A DNA stretch of 64,000 bases, taken from positions 13,520,047-13,584,046 of the forward strand of contig OX467087.1 of the NCBI GenBank assembly GCA_950106755.1. The letters are read 5' to 3'. This DNA comes from Climacium dendroides (lineage: Eukaryota; Streptophyta; Bryopsida; Hypnales; Climaciaceae). The notes below the pieces were generated by a model that was not told the origin of the DNA, searched no databases, and saw only the letters and a list, made by a program, of their open reading frames with translations. How positions within the stretch are numbered: the stretch's first letter is position 1; every line of letters begins with the position of its first letter. This document shows, one piece after another, positions 10,775-23,348 of the stretch. The translations under genes were made by a program, and so were the position numbers.

Positions 10775-12350
10775 AACCATTTATTAACATCCAATGCAGA
10801 AGTCCTGACCTGCCAAATAACACAATGATAGGTTTTTGATACTTGTCTCCTTCCACAAACGAAAAAAACCTCAAAGCTGCTACCACAAACGTATCCAAAT
10901 TACATTGCTACAAATCCAAAAGTGCAAAACAAGGAGTGAGAAAACAAGAAAAGTACAATTGCAACTAGTTAGTCACATGTAATTTGGGAGATAGGCAATT
11001 GATTCGTCCCCAAGTTCAACAGAATTGCAACATCCAGATGCAATTGAAACCAGTGCTCCCAATTGTTTTCTACCATTCTATAAATAAAAATGAAACCCAT
11101 GCAGACACACCCTGATCTCACGTTTTGTGGCAAACAATCATAATAACCAAATCTCACGGTTTCTCACGGTTTCACAGTGTCAAGTCGGTGGGCGTGTACA
11201 AATGCCCTAAACTGCACAAGCACACCGCAAACTGACCGAACACGTCCGCCTCTTTGGCAAATTAAAATCAGCAGCTGCACAGCAGACGCAGATGCACATG
11301 AAGTGAAGCTTTCCTGCTCCCGTCTCCACTACCTTAACCACCGCGTGCTGCCGCTTCATCGGAAGACTCATCTCATCTCTTCACACGAAATCTAAACAAT
11401 CAAATTATTAAGAAATCACAATAGCAAGCAATCACAATACTCCCTCAATCCCTCAATCGCACCAAACCATCCAAAATGAACTCAAGACTTCCAATTCTCC
11501 CCCTCACAAAAACCTAACCATCACACCCTAAACCCAAACCGCAATCCCGTCTCCAACACCCCAATGAATCCTGTTATCTTCGTGTTCTCACTCGGGATCC
11601 CTACGCTCCATACTCCACCGCCAACACTCCATCCAGTCCCCAACTACAGTCAATCTGAGTTCCCTGTGAGTGCCAATACAAATCAAGCCACTCTCTTTCC
11701 CGAACGACAATATAATAAGAAAACTACACCAGAAAAATATAAATTTTGACTGGAGTGGGATGAGCGGCGCAAGAGCAAATCAGTGAAAACAATGCACGCG
11801 ATTGGCAACGACGAGGAGCAGCAACAACGAGGAGCAGGAGCAAACCTGAATAGAATGATGCTGAATCACGTGAGCTTCTTCACGCTAACGTCAACGTCCC
11901 TCGGCCTTTGAGTCGCTGCAGACTTGATCCGCAAATCCGCCACCAAACACCTCCTTCCAAAATCGCATGCAGACACACCCTGATTTCACGTTCTGTGGCA
12001 AAAAATCCTAGCAGGAACAAAAGGAGTGGCAACGACGAGGAGCAGCGCAACCACGAGGAGCAGGAGCAGCGCAACCACGAGGAACAAACGACGAGGAGTA
12101 GGAGCAACGACGAGGAGCAGGAGCAGCAGAAAACAAACCCTAGGAATGTCGAAGTCAACCTCAAGCTCCCCGTGCCGTACCCGCCTCGTACCCGCCCCAC
12201 ACCTGCCCCATACCCGCCCCGTAATCGCACCATACCCGCTCCGTACCCGCCTTTTAAACCGCCCCCTACCCAACTTGTAACGGCCTCATACCCACCCAAT
12301 GCTCAACCATACCTAATCAGGTTCCCACCTCTGGTTGATACCCACTAATG
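10775..12350. other. Low-complexity region with degenerate short repeats, no convincing gene
   Basis: It holds degenerate GAGGAGCAGGAGC repeats (about 11811-11845 and 12037-12130) and TACCCGC-type repeats (12170-12250). Related TACCCGC words also occur at 10590-10650. A roughly 35-bp segment at 11098 recurs at 11966 (CATGCAGACACACCCTGAT). The open frames here (for example 11908-12348, +) are made of these repeats and I do not accept them as genes. Confidence 0.5.
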
Positions 12351-15283
12351 TGAAAAACCGTTTTTCACCGTGTGAATTGTTAGATTAAAATAATGCAGAA
12401 ACACTCATTTGCAAGAGCAAAATACTATAGATGATCTTTTTGTTTTCACACGGAATTAGGAGGATGAATAGTGGAACTTCCATCATTTGAATGAAGTTTT
12501 CTTGTCATCCATCAGACAAAAATCATCCGCCTCGTCATTTAAAGGTTAATCCATAAACACTACAGCATACGTTTGTCGTCTAAGGAGTGATGAAGGAATC
12601 TTCGGATATGGTAGTGGAACAGTTTAGTTAATTTTCTTGACAAAACCAAATCATGTATACCATAGCCATAGACAATACATTTATATTTAGAAGTTGGCTT
12701 AATTTTTTTGAAAGAAAGCTCAAAGGATCTTGAAATGTTATTTTTTGTACCCTAAATCGTGAACTAAGTAAAAGTTTCCTCTTGTATGAAGTCTTTGCAC
12801 TCTTTTGTGCACAAGTGCTTTGTATTCATGCCAATTTTATGGCATTTGGAATTACGATTTGAAATGTAAGGCTTGGAAAAATTAAAGATTTAAATTCAAT
12901 TATCTTTTATTTTTGAAACAAAAATAACTTTCACAATGCATTCACAAACAAAGCCCTTGCACTATGTAGGGCATTGAACTTTCAATTTATACCAAAAATA
13001 TCACTTCTTTACACTATATAAATTCTTTATTGAATTCCAAAGATTTATTGAGTGAAATTCTTTTTAAAAATTTTAAATTATGATAATGGCACACATGACA
13101 ATAGTGCTACTTCATGTCATCTTTGTTGAGTGATGAAGTTGATTCAATTATACAAGCGAAGAGAAGAAAGAACTATTGATAAACCTGAAATTCAAAGAAT
13201 AAAGAAGGAGCTTTCATGAAGAGGAATGAAAGCTTTCCATGCAGATGATTATACAAAATCTATGATAAAAAAGAATTCAAATAAATATTGAATTTCTTTT
13301 TTAGGAGGATGGATTGTCTACCAAACTTTAAAAAGGAGCTTTTGTACAATAATTTTTGCGCCCATGGCGTAGTGATTGAAAAAAAATTATATTCTCAAAA
13401 AGGTAGTGTATTTTCTATCTCTACAAGAAGTTTCAAAAAATCATAAATAGATGAATATTGAGTCCATAAGAGCCTACCTAAAATTAGTTCAAGTTACAAT
13501 GGAACTTTGAGGTTTAAGAAAATATCAAATCTAAGCACATTCATTGGTTAAGAGCATAAAAATTGTCTTTGGTTTAGAAGAAATTACTATGATTGTAAAA
13601 TGGTAACATTTATTGTCCCTTTTTAAATCATTGACAACCTATAATTTCCTAAGGACTTAAAAATTCAATCTCTAAAACATAAAGATGTATTGTAAATTGT
13701 AACTTAACTTAGCAGTGACTTTTAACACTTCTAATCTACAATCCATACTCATCCTCTATATGTTTACATCTTCCATTGCATTAACCAATATTTATTAGTG
13801 AAATAGATATAAAAATATTTTTGAAATTGATGAAATATTGGGTATTAGTTATGTTTTGAATTAATTAAAAAATTTTACAAGATTAAAATGCAATATTCTA
13901 ACTATTCTCATTCTCTAAAATTACTATCTTCATTGATAATCAAATTTGTTTTTCTAATAACTGTTTTATAAATTTGACGCTTAAAGATTTTGAATTCAAA
14001 AAATCACCAAATTATGAAAGTGCAATGAAGTTTGAAGCCAAAAAAGGCAATGAAATGTCAATTCTTTTATATCACTCTATTCATATTTTTTAACTTCCAC
14101 CTCTCTTCAATGACCATCGTACTTTTGTAATTTTGTAGAGTTTAGAGGTGTGATATTGTAAAAGCCATTGTATTTCTATAATATCACAAATTTTGAAAAA
14201 TGTGATATTACATAGGTGGCGCTTGTTTTGCTAAGCAAAAATTAAAATAGTTTATTTATTATTATACTATTATATTTAAAGAAAAACTTTGTAAATCTCA
14301 AAAACTTCATGAACAATTTAATTGTTGTGAAATCCAAAATCAATTCAATCTAATAAATTTCTCAAATCATGTGGTAATAGCAATACATAATTCAAATGAG
14401 AAGCTCAAAGCTCAAAAAAGCACAGCATCATAGAAATGCAAAAGAAGTATAAAACCAACAAAAGCAATGGAATTGCTACCTTTATAATATCACCATATTT
14501 ATCCTCTTTAATATCACTTCAATTGCAACGACTATATTATTTCTATAATATCACCCTCTATACAAAGTGATATTACAAAGGTGATTGTGAACTACTATTG
14601 TATTTCAATAATATCACATTGTTTGAAAATATGATTTCTATGTATGCATGATTGGAAATATTTTAATAAAATAATTAAAATGATTATTATTAAGACTTAT
14701 CAAAATCATTATCATGCATTCTATTCAAATATATCAAATTTCTACTAATATGTGATACAATGAATACGTAGTATAGTAAGTACGAGCCTCTAATATTAAT
14801 GATAGCATTTGTGATATTACAAAGGGACTTATGATTTTAATAGTATGATGAACTTTGATTCCAAGTGAATGGGTAATTATTTGGGTAATATTTTTGGCTT
14901 TGCCAAGGATACTAATTGATTTATTGTATGTCTTTCATAATGTTCTATTATTTTAAACAAAAAGAGTAATTCCAAGAAATCATGATTAGTCGATTTTGAA
15001 AGAATTTCAAGCTTGTACCTATTTTTTTCTTTGGTATTAGGTTGAAGTCCACGACTTTTGCATGAGCAGTCCATAAAAGTACATGGACTTTTACATTTTT
15101 TTAACTACTCAAACCCATTTGAAGAAGTATCAATTATTTTTTTAAAGTTCATTTGTAAGGCTTTGGTTTATACCAAAGTGTTAAAAAAAAAATTTCCAGT
15201 TTTTTCAATATTTATGGATGTACTCTTTTTTCGAATGTTGAACATTTAATCCAAATTTTTTACAATGGACCCTGAACCCCAAA
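12351..15283. other. AT-rich intergenic DNA, no gene seen
   Basis: The sequence is strongly AT-rich with only short, motif-free open frames. The phrase 'ATATCACA...' and near copies recur between 14100 and 14830, giving a weakly repetitive texture. Nothing recognisable. Confidence 0.5.
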
Positions 15284-16743
15284 CCCTAAACCCTAAACCC
15301 TAAACCCAAATATCGTTTGACAATGTGGGGGAAAAAAGTTTTTTAAAAAAAGCTTTGTTTTAAGCCTTGTCTCTTAAACAAATACTTTTGGACAATATAT
15401 GTATCATAAAAGATTTTTGAATTAGGTCTTCTTAAGATACATATACATATATATATATATATATATACTAATGAATTAATACTTTGAGTATTGTACATTC
15501 AAGGATTTATTTAAATAGCCCATCTCCCCTCCTAGCAAATATATATATATTTTTTCTAGGAAAAAATAATACTTAGAAATACAGCCAACTAGGTGCTAAA
15601 CTAACCTACCAAGCACAGACCAGTAAACACAAGCACTACTTTAATCACGATTAGTAGTGGTAACAGAGCTAGTTTAACTGACCTCCTTCTAAAATAAGGA
15701 AGTTACATAGTTAATTAACCGACCCAGCCCAAAGAAAGGGGCAACTATTGGCTAACTGATTCAGTCAATTTTGACTGAGATCAGACAAGCCCAGCCTGGA
15801 CCATCCAGCCATGGACCGGCGGACTGGCACAGGTCCGAAGACCGGGACCATCCAGCCATGGACCAGCAGGGCGGCAGACTGGATAGGTCCGAAGACCGGG
15901 ATCACACAACTGCTGGGGGCCCAAGTCAAGGCAGTAGATCAGGGTAACAAGTTACTTAATTACTACTTAATTAGTAATAATGAGGACTAACCCCCCCAAA
16001 GGACCGGTATTGGACAGTTTCTTAAAACATGTGCCATGACATCTAATTGTCTGCCACCTCATGTAAGGGTCAGGTTTCATAGATAGCCAAGGATATAAGG
16101 GAGTAAGTTGTCAACATCAAACACAAATTGACTGGCTGACGCTTTACCAAATCTGCCCATTTTGGACTATTTGGGTAATTACTGTATCTAAGTGAGGGAG
16201 ATGGCAACAGCACAGGTTACGATTTTTTACTGCTTACTTGCTCTTGTGTGAATTTGGAACTTTGTTAGTTTTTTCAAATGTGACAGTGATAACAAACTGT
16301 TGTAAACTTAAGACACCTTGTCTACGACTAATACTTCATTGTTGTGTGGTGTTTGTCATGGGGACAGGTGAGGTTTACAACTTCATGTGAATAAACTATT
16401 ATGGTGGTTCTGTCCAAGACAAAAGCAGATTACTATTTTTAGGGGCACTTAAATTACATATCATGATTTAGGTGATACTGTGATAATTTGTTTAGCTTTT
16501 TGAGACAAGTGAATTTTTGAAAACACCATGTAGGGACTTTGTTAAAACCTCCATGGATGATGTAATTTTTATCAATGTCACTTATGAGATGACATGGGAA
16601 ATAGTATGTTTATGCACAGATAAGAATGACTTTTGTGTTGTCTACTGTCTGCTATTTGTTAGTGTGGTGATGTATCTTAGAAAGTATTGATAGGAAAAGC
16701 CCCTTGGAGGGGATGTCCCACCCACCCACTCGGGTCACCTAAA
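15284..16743 (+). repeat. 5' pseudo-LTR of the Penelope-like element
   Basis: It begins with a telomeric tract (15284-15307), then an (AT)n microsatellite near 15442-15467 and a 47-54-bp tandem duplication at 15799-15899 (GACCATCCAGCCATGGACC). It ends at CACCTAAA. It matches the downstream copy with about six or seven substitutions plus an (AT)n length change, roughly 99.5% identical by eye. It probably carries the promoter and 5' UTR. I looked for a hammerhead ribozyme core, known in some PLE pseudo-LTRs, and did not see one. Confidence 0.9.
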
Positions 16744-16829
16744 AATCAAATTTACCCATGAAGATCTGGTGAGGATCTTCCTTTTCCTGTCTAATTCTTT
16801 ATATAGATGCATCATTGACTAACCTTAGT

Positions 16830-18485
16830 ATGCTACCTATTGTGATTCAGAGTTCAAAACCAGCAGCTGGTTGGCATCCCGATTTGATTGCCAAAAGATA
16901 CCAGGAGCCACTACCAGCACCAATCCAAGCTGTGCAAGCAACTCTCGCAGCCATGGCAACTCCGGAGATCCACAAGTTTGTCCAGTCCAACGACCTAGAA
17001 ACATTGGACAAAAATGAGACAACAAAGAATGGTGAGCCACCACTACTGCTTACCACTCTTGATTTGGGTCATTGGATACGAGTCTTCGAGTTTGCAAATA
17101 CAGATGTCCCGAAGGCCATGCAGAGGCTTCGTGACATGCAACTAAGCTTGCGGGACATCACAATCCGAGACGGTGCCGAATACGAGGAAGCTCGTGGGAA
17201 TACTATCGCGGTCGAACAGTATCTCAAATCAGTAAATCCACAAATTCCGGATCCAAACGAGAATAGTGAGCCAAACGGTGTACAGTCGATAGGTAGTCTA
17301 GATGAAATCGATGAGGGAACACTTGGCCTCGCCCATCCGTTTCTCAAGAACCTGGGAATCGAGGAAGCCCACAAAGCAGCCATCGAAGATGTTCACGAAG
17401 GCTTTCTAGTCTCTCAAGCGGAAAGGGAACAAGCATCTTTGTCCTCGAGTACGCAAAGCCTGTCGATACCATTCATGCCTCCGAGGACTGTTGAAGATCT
17501 GGTATCCACACGCAACCACAGAGTTTGGACAATCGGGAACATAAACCTGCTAGCGCCCATTCCATCGCATGTCTGGCGAGTTTGGGCTGGATTGAAAGCG
17601 GAAGAATTGAAGGCATGTATAGAGGCGGCCATGCACAACCGCTCTATGTTTCGTGGAATGCATGAGCTAGTGCAACCGTTCAGTCTCTCCATGTTCGATC
17701 ATGGAAAATGTGCAACTCAAGCAGTAAAGATCTAAGTGAAACAAGACTTGTCGACGGGACGAGATAGAAAAGAGAAGTATATCATGGAATTATGGAATTC
17801 AATGCGACCCTACATGAGATGTCACTGCAACGCCAGGGCAACACAAGGTTGTCAGGGAGCAATCATGTGGTGGGACCATGCGGTATGGTATATGGCAAAT
17901 AATTTAGAACGATTTTTTTCTGATGACCTACACCCTACTCTTGTCTCCAAATTTGCTGCTTTTTGCGTTTGGATGGCAGGAACAGGACGCATTGCCACAA
18001 AAAGCCACCTCGTGTTCTTACAAAGTAGAACCTGGATGACGGAAGCTGCAGTCCTCTTTGCAGCTTCGCCAAATGCCACTCTACTTACACGATATCCTGA
18101 CTTGCCAGGGTTTCGTAAAGTAGAGCGGTTATTCAAACCGATTAGCTTTACGTTAGCAAATCCGCTAACACCAAGCCCCGCTCCTGCTAACAAACGTGCG
18201 CATATAAACTGTAACGCGCGCCCTGCAGATACGACACAGTCGGCACCACCTAGACAACAGTCGAGCTGGCGAGGCCGGGGTGGACACTATTCTACTCGAG
18301 GTCGACGTGGAGGGGCTTCAGCTTCACGTGGACGACCATATTACGGAGCATTAACACTCACTCCCGTAACGCCGACCAACCATATAGTGACGCCTGACGG
18401 TAATGGGAGCGAGGAACCCCGTCACCGCAGACAACTGATATCTCCAATAAAGGGCCGTATCTTGAGTTTCGAGAATGATCCATGA
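16830..18485 (+). pseudogene. Gag-like ORF of the Penelope-like element, RGG-rich tail
   Basis: The first in-frame ATG is at 16830. The frame runs to TAA at 17733-17735, then continues in the same frame to TGA at 18483, giving 301 plus 249 codons. The N-terminal part is mixed alpha-helical and unrecognised. After the stop come a Cys/His-containing patch (MRCHCNARATQGCQGAIMWW), a helical block and a basic C-terminus (SWRGRGGHYSTRGRRGG) typical of RNA-binding RGG tails. Position before the RT and the basic tail suggest a nucleic-acid-binding Gag-like role in a ribonucleoprotein; this is inference. The single TAA could be a real terminator, readthrough or a C-to-T change. Confidence 0.6.
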
Positions 18486-18560
18486 ATAGATATACGTTAT
18501 TGAGCTTGTGTAACTCAATGGTAGTAATAGACATAAACATACTAATAGTTTCATACGCAC

Positions 18561-20765
18561 ATGATGACAGTAGTTCCAAGGAGCATCTCGTATGATATGC
18601 TGGGATGCCGAATCGTGTGTAAGGGCGAACGGAAGAAACCAAGTGGATTCATCACACTGACGTACCAATCCCGAGCTCTGGAATGGATAAGTATTCGAAA
18701 GTTATTTGTTGAGATGATGGTAGCATTTAATTTTGCCTGGCTAGTTGATTCAGTCCGAGATATCGTGATCGCATGGCGATATCTTGACAACTTGTCAACA
18801 ATTTTGTATAAACCAGCATATGTATTCAAACTGTTTTCATTTCGGAATTTGCTTGATGTGGATAACTCTTGTGCATGCCTGACAACAAAAAGATTCCACA
18901 AGTTCCTTGACCCATTAACTATAAATGAGGTCTCTCGGTACGCACCGGCTAGCATACATGTGCGTACGATGAATATTAATATATTACAGAATGCCCAGTT
19001 ACGTCGGGCAGTTTCGCAAGGTTTAAATCATATTCCACTAAAGCCAACAAAAATTAATGTGTGTATGGCTACGATCATGGAGGCCTTCGAGCAATTGATC
19101 GTTATCCTTGGACTCGGTGAACTGGACTTCTCAATCACCGAAGCCCGCGCATGGCTGCATGACACAAGCCTGAATCGGCTAAAAGCAGCACAAAAACAAA
19201 ACAAATATGGCTTTCGAGTATCAGGGGAAGATATACTATCACACACAGTGGTCAAAAATGAAGTTGCTTGGATCACCAATAGATTGTTCTGCTCGGGATT
19301 AGACAAAGCTTCTAATAACTGCTGTTTCATTTGCATTCGCCATATTAGGTTAATGGCTGCAGAGCGACTATCGGGGCCTGACTTCCAACCATGTCAGGAG
19401 GATGGTAGTTGGATATTGAGATCCCATATTCTGCTCAAGGTATGCACCGATATACAAACATTGGTACCAGAGCTTATTCAGGAATACGAATCCTTACCCT
19501 ACCTAATGGCCATATTCAAACAACATAAAGGAATATACAGATGGATCACAAATGCGTCTCACACTATTTACTCTGGGATAGCACATTTGGTGACCATTGC
19601 TACGATGCTGATATTGGAATCCGTTAAGCTGTGGGCAGGTGAAATCACCACCAGCTATAAAAACTTCATGCAGGTGGACACATCCATGTTTTGGCTAATC
19701 AACTCGGCAGTTGAAGTAGCACTGAATCTCCCAGAAACGTTGTCAGATGTGTTTGTAGCCGATGTTACCAGGTGTTATGAATCCATCCCCTTAAAAGGGG
19801 AGGACAATCTCTTTACAGCTATCGCACACCTCATACGACTCGGTTTCAAACAAGAAGGAAAAAACTACCCCAGAGCTAATCCGAAGATATGGATTAGAAT
19901 TGACCAGGAAGGGCAGGCGGCTAGAGCCAAATGGTCTACATCTACCCCTCCAGGAAACTGGTTTAGTATTGACAAGGAACGTCTATTAAACCTACATAGC
20001 TGGTTAATGCAAAACTGTTTTGTTAATCTCGGAGATTGAGTATGGCAACAAGTCACAGGTATACCAATGGGCTTTTCGTGTTCTCCTCTCTGGTGCAACA
20101 TGTACCTATTGCACTACGAGATACAGTTTATACAAAGATTGGCAAGGCTAAACCGCCCAGATCTAATGACAAAATTCAAATACGCATTTCGTTATATTGA
20201 TGATCTGTGTCTTGTGAACAATGGAATGGCAACCCAATTCCTCTCACCAGAGCAGGAGCGAACAAGCACCAATCCACTTTGGATATATCCTCTACAAGTA
20301 TTAGAGATAAAACCAGAGGTCCAAAAATTTTCAGAGACAGACCCCACTAAGGGGATTGAAGCTCATTTTATGAATTTGAACATCTCAATAAATTCCATGG
20401 ACTCCATTCCAAGGAATTACCAATTGAGCAAGTTTGACAAAAGACGAAACCTACCCTTCTCATACGCTCAATATATAGTTTTCCACTCAAATAGACCAAT
20501 ACGCCAATCATATGGGATAGTCATTTCCCAAACTGTCCCAATCATCTATTTATCAAGTGACATATCCAGCGCGGTACAAGAAATCCAAACACTAATCTCC
20601 GTAATGGAGAAGAATGGCTTCTACCGCAACAGGCTGGTAGACTTAGTTATCAAATTCCTAAAGACCAACAAGCTTCCAGGCGCTAGATTTGATGTCAGTG
20701 CCCTCACAGAAGTTTTAAGGTATTATTCACTTTTCACTAGCTATACTTTATCTATGCAGCATTAG
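18561..20765 (+). pseudogene. Penelope-type reverse transcriptase, no endonuclease domain
   Basis: The ATG is at 18561, after several stops that separate it from the Gag-like ORF in the same frame. One TGA (20037-20039) interrupts 735 codons, and coding sequence continues at once in frame. The N-terminal segment (LRRAVSQGLNHIPLKPT) resembles the region before RT in Penelope elements. RT motifs follow: DVTRCYESIP (19761-19790), IPMGFSCSPL just after 20070 and FRYIDDLCLVNN with YIDD at 20193-20204. About 190 residues follow YIDD, enough for the thumb but not for a GIY-YIG nuclease. RT copies element RNA onto a DNA 3' end, here presumably a telomere. Confidence 0.8.
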
Positions 20766-20889
20766 GGTATCATAGAAACAAGGCAATTATTTTCAGTTTC
20801 TATGTGTAAAGTAAGCCTGGTGTGCCTCCTTGGTAAGGGGTACACCAGTACACTTACCAAGGGACGCTATCCAGGGGTGGAGGCGGGTA

Positions 20890-21046
20890 CCCTAAACCCT
20901 AAACCCTAAACCCAAATATCGTTTGACAATGTGGGGGAAAAAAGTTTTTTAAAAAAAGCTTTGTTTTAAGCCTTGTCTCTTAAACAAATACTTTTGGACA
21001 ATATATGTATCATAAAAGATTTTTGAATTAGGTCTTCTTAAGATAC

Positions 21047-21084
<38 letters not shown>

Positions 21085-22359
21085 TAATGAATTAATACTT
21101 TGAGTATTGTACATTCAAGGATTTATTTAAATAGCCCATCTCCCCTCCTAGCAAATATATATATATTTTTTCTAGGAAAAAATAATACTTAGAAATACAG
21201 CCAACTAGGTGCTAAACTAACCTATCAAGCACAGACCAGTAAACACAAGCACTACTTTAATCACGATTAGTAGTGGTAACAGAGCTAGTTTAACTGACCT
21301 CCTTCTAAAATAAGGAAGTTACATAGTTAATTAACCGACCCAGCCCAAAGAAAGGGGCAACTATTGGCTAACTGATTCAATCAATTTTGACTGAGATCAG
21401 ACAAGCCCAGCCTGGACCATCCAGCCATGGACCGGCGGACTGGCACAGGTCCGAAGACCGGGACCATCCAGCCATGGACCAGCAGGGCGGCAGACTGGAT
21501 AGGTCCGAAGACCGGGATCACACAACTGCTGGGGGCCCAAGTCAAGGCAGTAGATCAGGGTAACAAGTTACTTAATTACTACTTAATTAGTAATAATGAG
21601 GACTAACCCCCCCAAAGGACCGGTATTGGACAGTTTCTTAAAACATGTGCCATGACATCTAATTGTCTGCCACCTCATGTAAGGGTCAGGTTTCATAGAT
21701 AGCCAAGGATATAAGGGAGTAAGTTGTCAACATCAAACACAAATTGACTGGCTGACGCTTTACCAAATCTGCCCATTTTGGACTATTTGGGTAATTGCTG
21801 TATCTAAATGAGGGAGATGGCAACAGCACAGGTTACGATTTTTTACTGCTTACTTGCTCTTGTGTGAATTTGGAACTTTGTTAGTTTTTTCAAATGTGAC
21901 AGTGATAACAAACTGTTGTAAACTTAAGACACCTTGTCTACGACTAATACTTCATTGTTGTGTGGTGTTTGTCATGGGGACAGGTGAGGTTTACAACTTC
22001 ATGTGAATAAACTATTATGGTGGTTCTGTCCAAGACAAAAGCAGATTACTATTTTTAGGGGCACTTAAATTACATATCATGATTTAGGTGATACTGTGAT
22101 AATTTGTTTAGCTTTTTGAGACAAGTGAATTTTTGAAAACACCATGTAGGGACTTTGTTAAAACCTCCATGGATGATGTAATTTTTATCAATGTCACTTA
22201 TGAGATGACATGGGAAATAGTATGTTTATGCACAGATAAGAATGACTTTTGTGTTGTCTACTATCTGCTATTTGTTAGTGTGGTGATGTATCTTAGAAAG
22301 TATTGATAGGAAAAGCCCCTTGGAGGGGATGTCCCACCCACCCACCCGGGTCACCTAAA
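20890..22359 (+). repeat. 3' pseudo-LTR, truncated tandem copy
   Basis: This is the second copy of the 1.46 kb repeat, starting with a telomeric tract (20890-20913). Its (AT)n run is about 10 bp longer than in the first copy. After CACCTAAA at 22359 the sequence departs from the first copy, so the tandem partner has lost its coding part. Confidence 0.9.
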
Positions 22360-23340
22360 GAGTTGTTTACATTTTGTACACCAACATTTATAAACAAAGA
22401 GATTTTATTTTTGAAACACAAAGTCAACAAAGTTACAAAAGTTCAATACATTCTTTGCACATGCATTGTTGCGTGGCAAGGAAAAGGAAGGAGAGAATGT
22501 CTCATCTACTTCTGGAAATCATTAATGTTAGACAGAAAATCGTGCGCAAAATTTGCTTTGTCAACACTGTGATTTGCGAAAAAAAATTCCAATACTTGAC
22601 TTTGCAAATCCGCAAACACCTGAAATAGGCTTGAATCTGAAGTAAGCACTGTCAAGTGGACGACTATTTTTCTAATGAAAGACTGCACGAACTTCTTCCA
22701 AAGATCGTGTGGCCTAAAAAAGTGCTACAAAGTGGAAAACGAATCTCCCGAAAAAAAATTTGAAATTTGAATTCATTTTGTTTTGGCGCGGCCCCCATCC
22801 GGCGCCAAAACTTTGTTCCCCCCCGCGCCAAAACTTTGCTCCCCCCGGCGCGGGTGGCCGGGTGCTTTGTGTATGCGCGTTGAGATTGTTAGTGTCGTTC
22901 TCATTCTCATTTGGTTTTTCTTATGTGATCGTGAACCTGTTCAAGCTCTTTGTTATTCATTGTTGTCATTTTCTTCTGTTGTGGTTTGAAGACTTTAAAC
23001 GCGGCACACTTGGACGAGGCGTTCTGCAGTTCAAGGTGCGCTTTGCGTACAACCAACAGATGAAAGCATTTTCTTTGTCCAGACATTTCTAGCACTCCAA
23101 TACTTTGTGCATAGTCATGTAACGCAACAGATTTCAAGTTCGACAAAGTTCTCCTCTTCTTCTTGTACATTTCAGTTTCGTATTGAGGAATTTGCAATAT
23201 GCTCATACATTTTCAAGTACAAGCTCAGTTTTAAGTCATCATACTAAATTCAATTTCTGCGGTGTGAATAGGTACCCTGGTTTGTAGCCGTAAAATCCGG
23301 GTCTATATTTAGAAACTCCTTGGGCTACATGTTTTTGAAG
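22360..23340. other. Gap between pseudo-LTR and palindrome array, with GC-rich patch
   Basis: No convincing coding region. A short GC-rich patch at 22780-22865 holds three E2F-like motifs (listed separately). The remaining open frames are under 115 codons and lack motifs. Confidence 0.5.
22781..22833. promoter_or_regulatory. Cluster of three E2F-like motifs
   Basis: TTTTGGCGCG at 22781-22790, GGCGCCAAAA at 22801-22810 and CGCGCCAAAA at 22824-22833 (the exact complement of the first). They fit the E2F/DP consensus TTTSSCGC in alternating orientation within 53 bp. In plants such sites drive S-phase genes. They lie 1.75 kb upstream of the transposase-like gene. A link is possible but unproven. 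Confidence 0.35.
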
Positions 23341-23348
23341 ACGTGCAA

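Larger units (their letters stand above)
15284..22359 (+). mobile_element. Telomere-associated Penelope-like retroelement (Coprina/Athena type) with pseudo-LTRs
   Basis: Two direct repeats (15284-16743 and 20890-22359) flank a Gag-like ORF and an RT ORF. Both repeats open with (CCCTAAA)n, so the sense 3' end of the coding unit runs straight into C-rich telomere repeats. This is what an RT primed by a G-rich telomeric overhang would need. Penelope-like elements are typically tandem, with 'pseudo-LTRs'. Endonuclease-deficient clades (Athena, Coprina) are known from rotifers, fungi and some plants, with telomere repeats at their junctions. No GIY-YIG domain is visible before the ORF end at 20765. 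The coding frame has in-frame stops, so this copy is probably dead. Confidence 0.8.

Noticed and set aside
11908..12348. 146-codon Pro/Arg/Glu-rich open frame
   Set aside because: It is made of GAGGAGCAG and TACCCGC repeats; all strands show similar open frames.
15284..16743. Ordinary LTRs of a gypsy or copia element
   Set aside because: No TG...CA ends, PBS, PPT, protease or integrase; the RT motifs fit Penelope-like elements better.
15307..16743. Hammerhead ribozyme in the pseudo-LTR
   Set aside because: I did not find the CTGANGA ... GAAA core on either strand by eye.
15284..20913. A real chromosome end at the telomere repeats
   Set aside because: The tracts are three or four repeats long and ordinary sequence continues on both sides.
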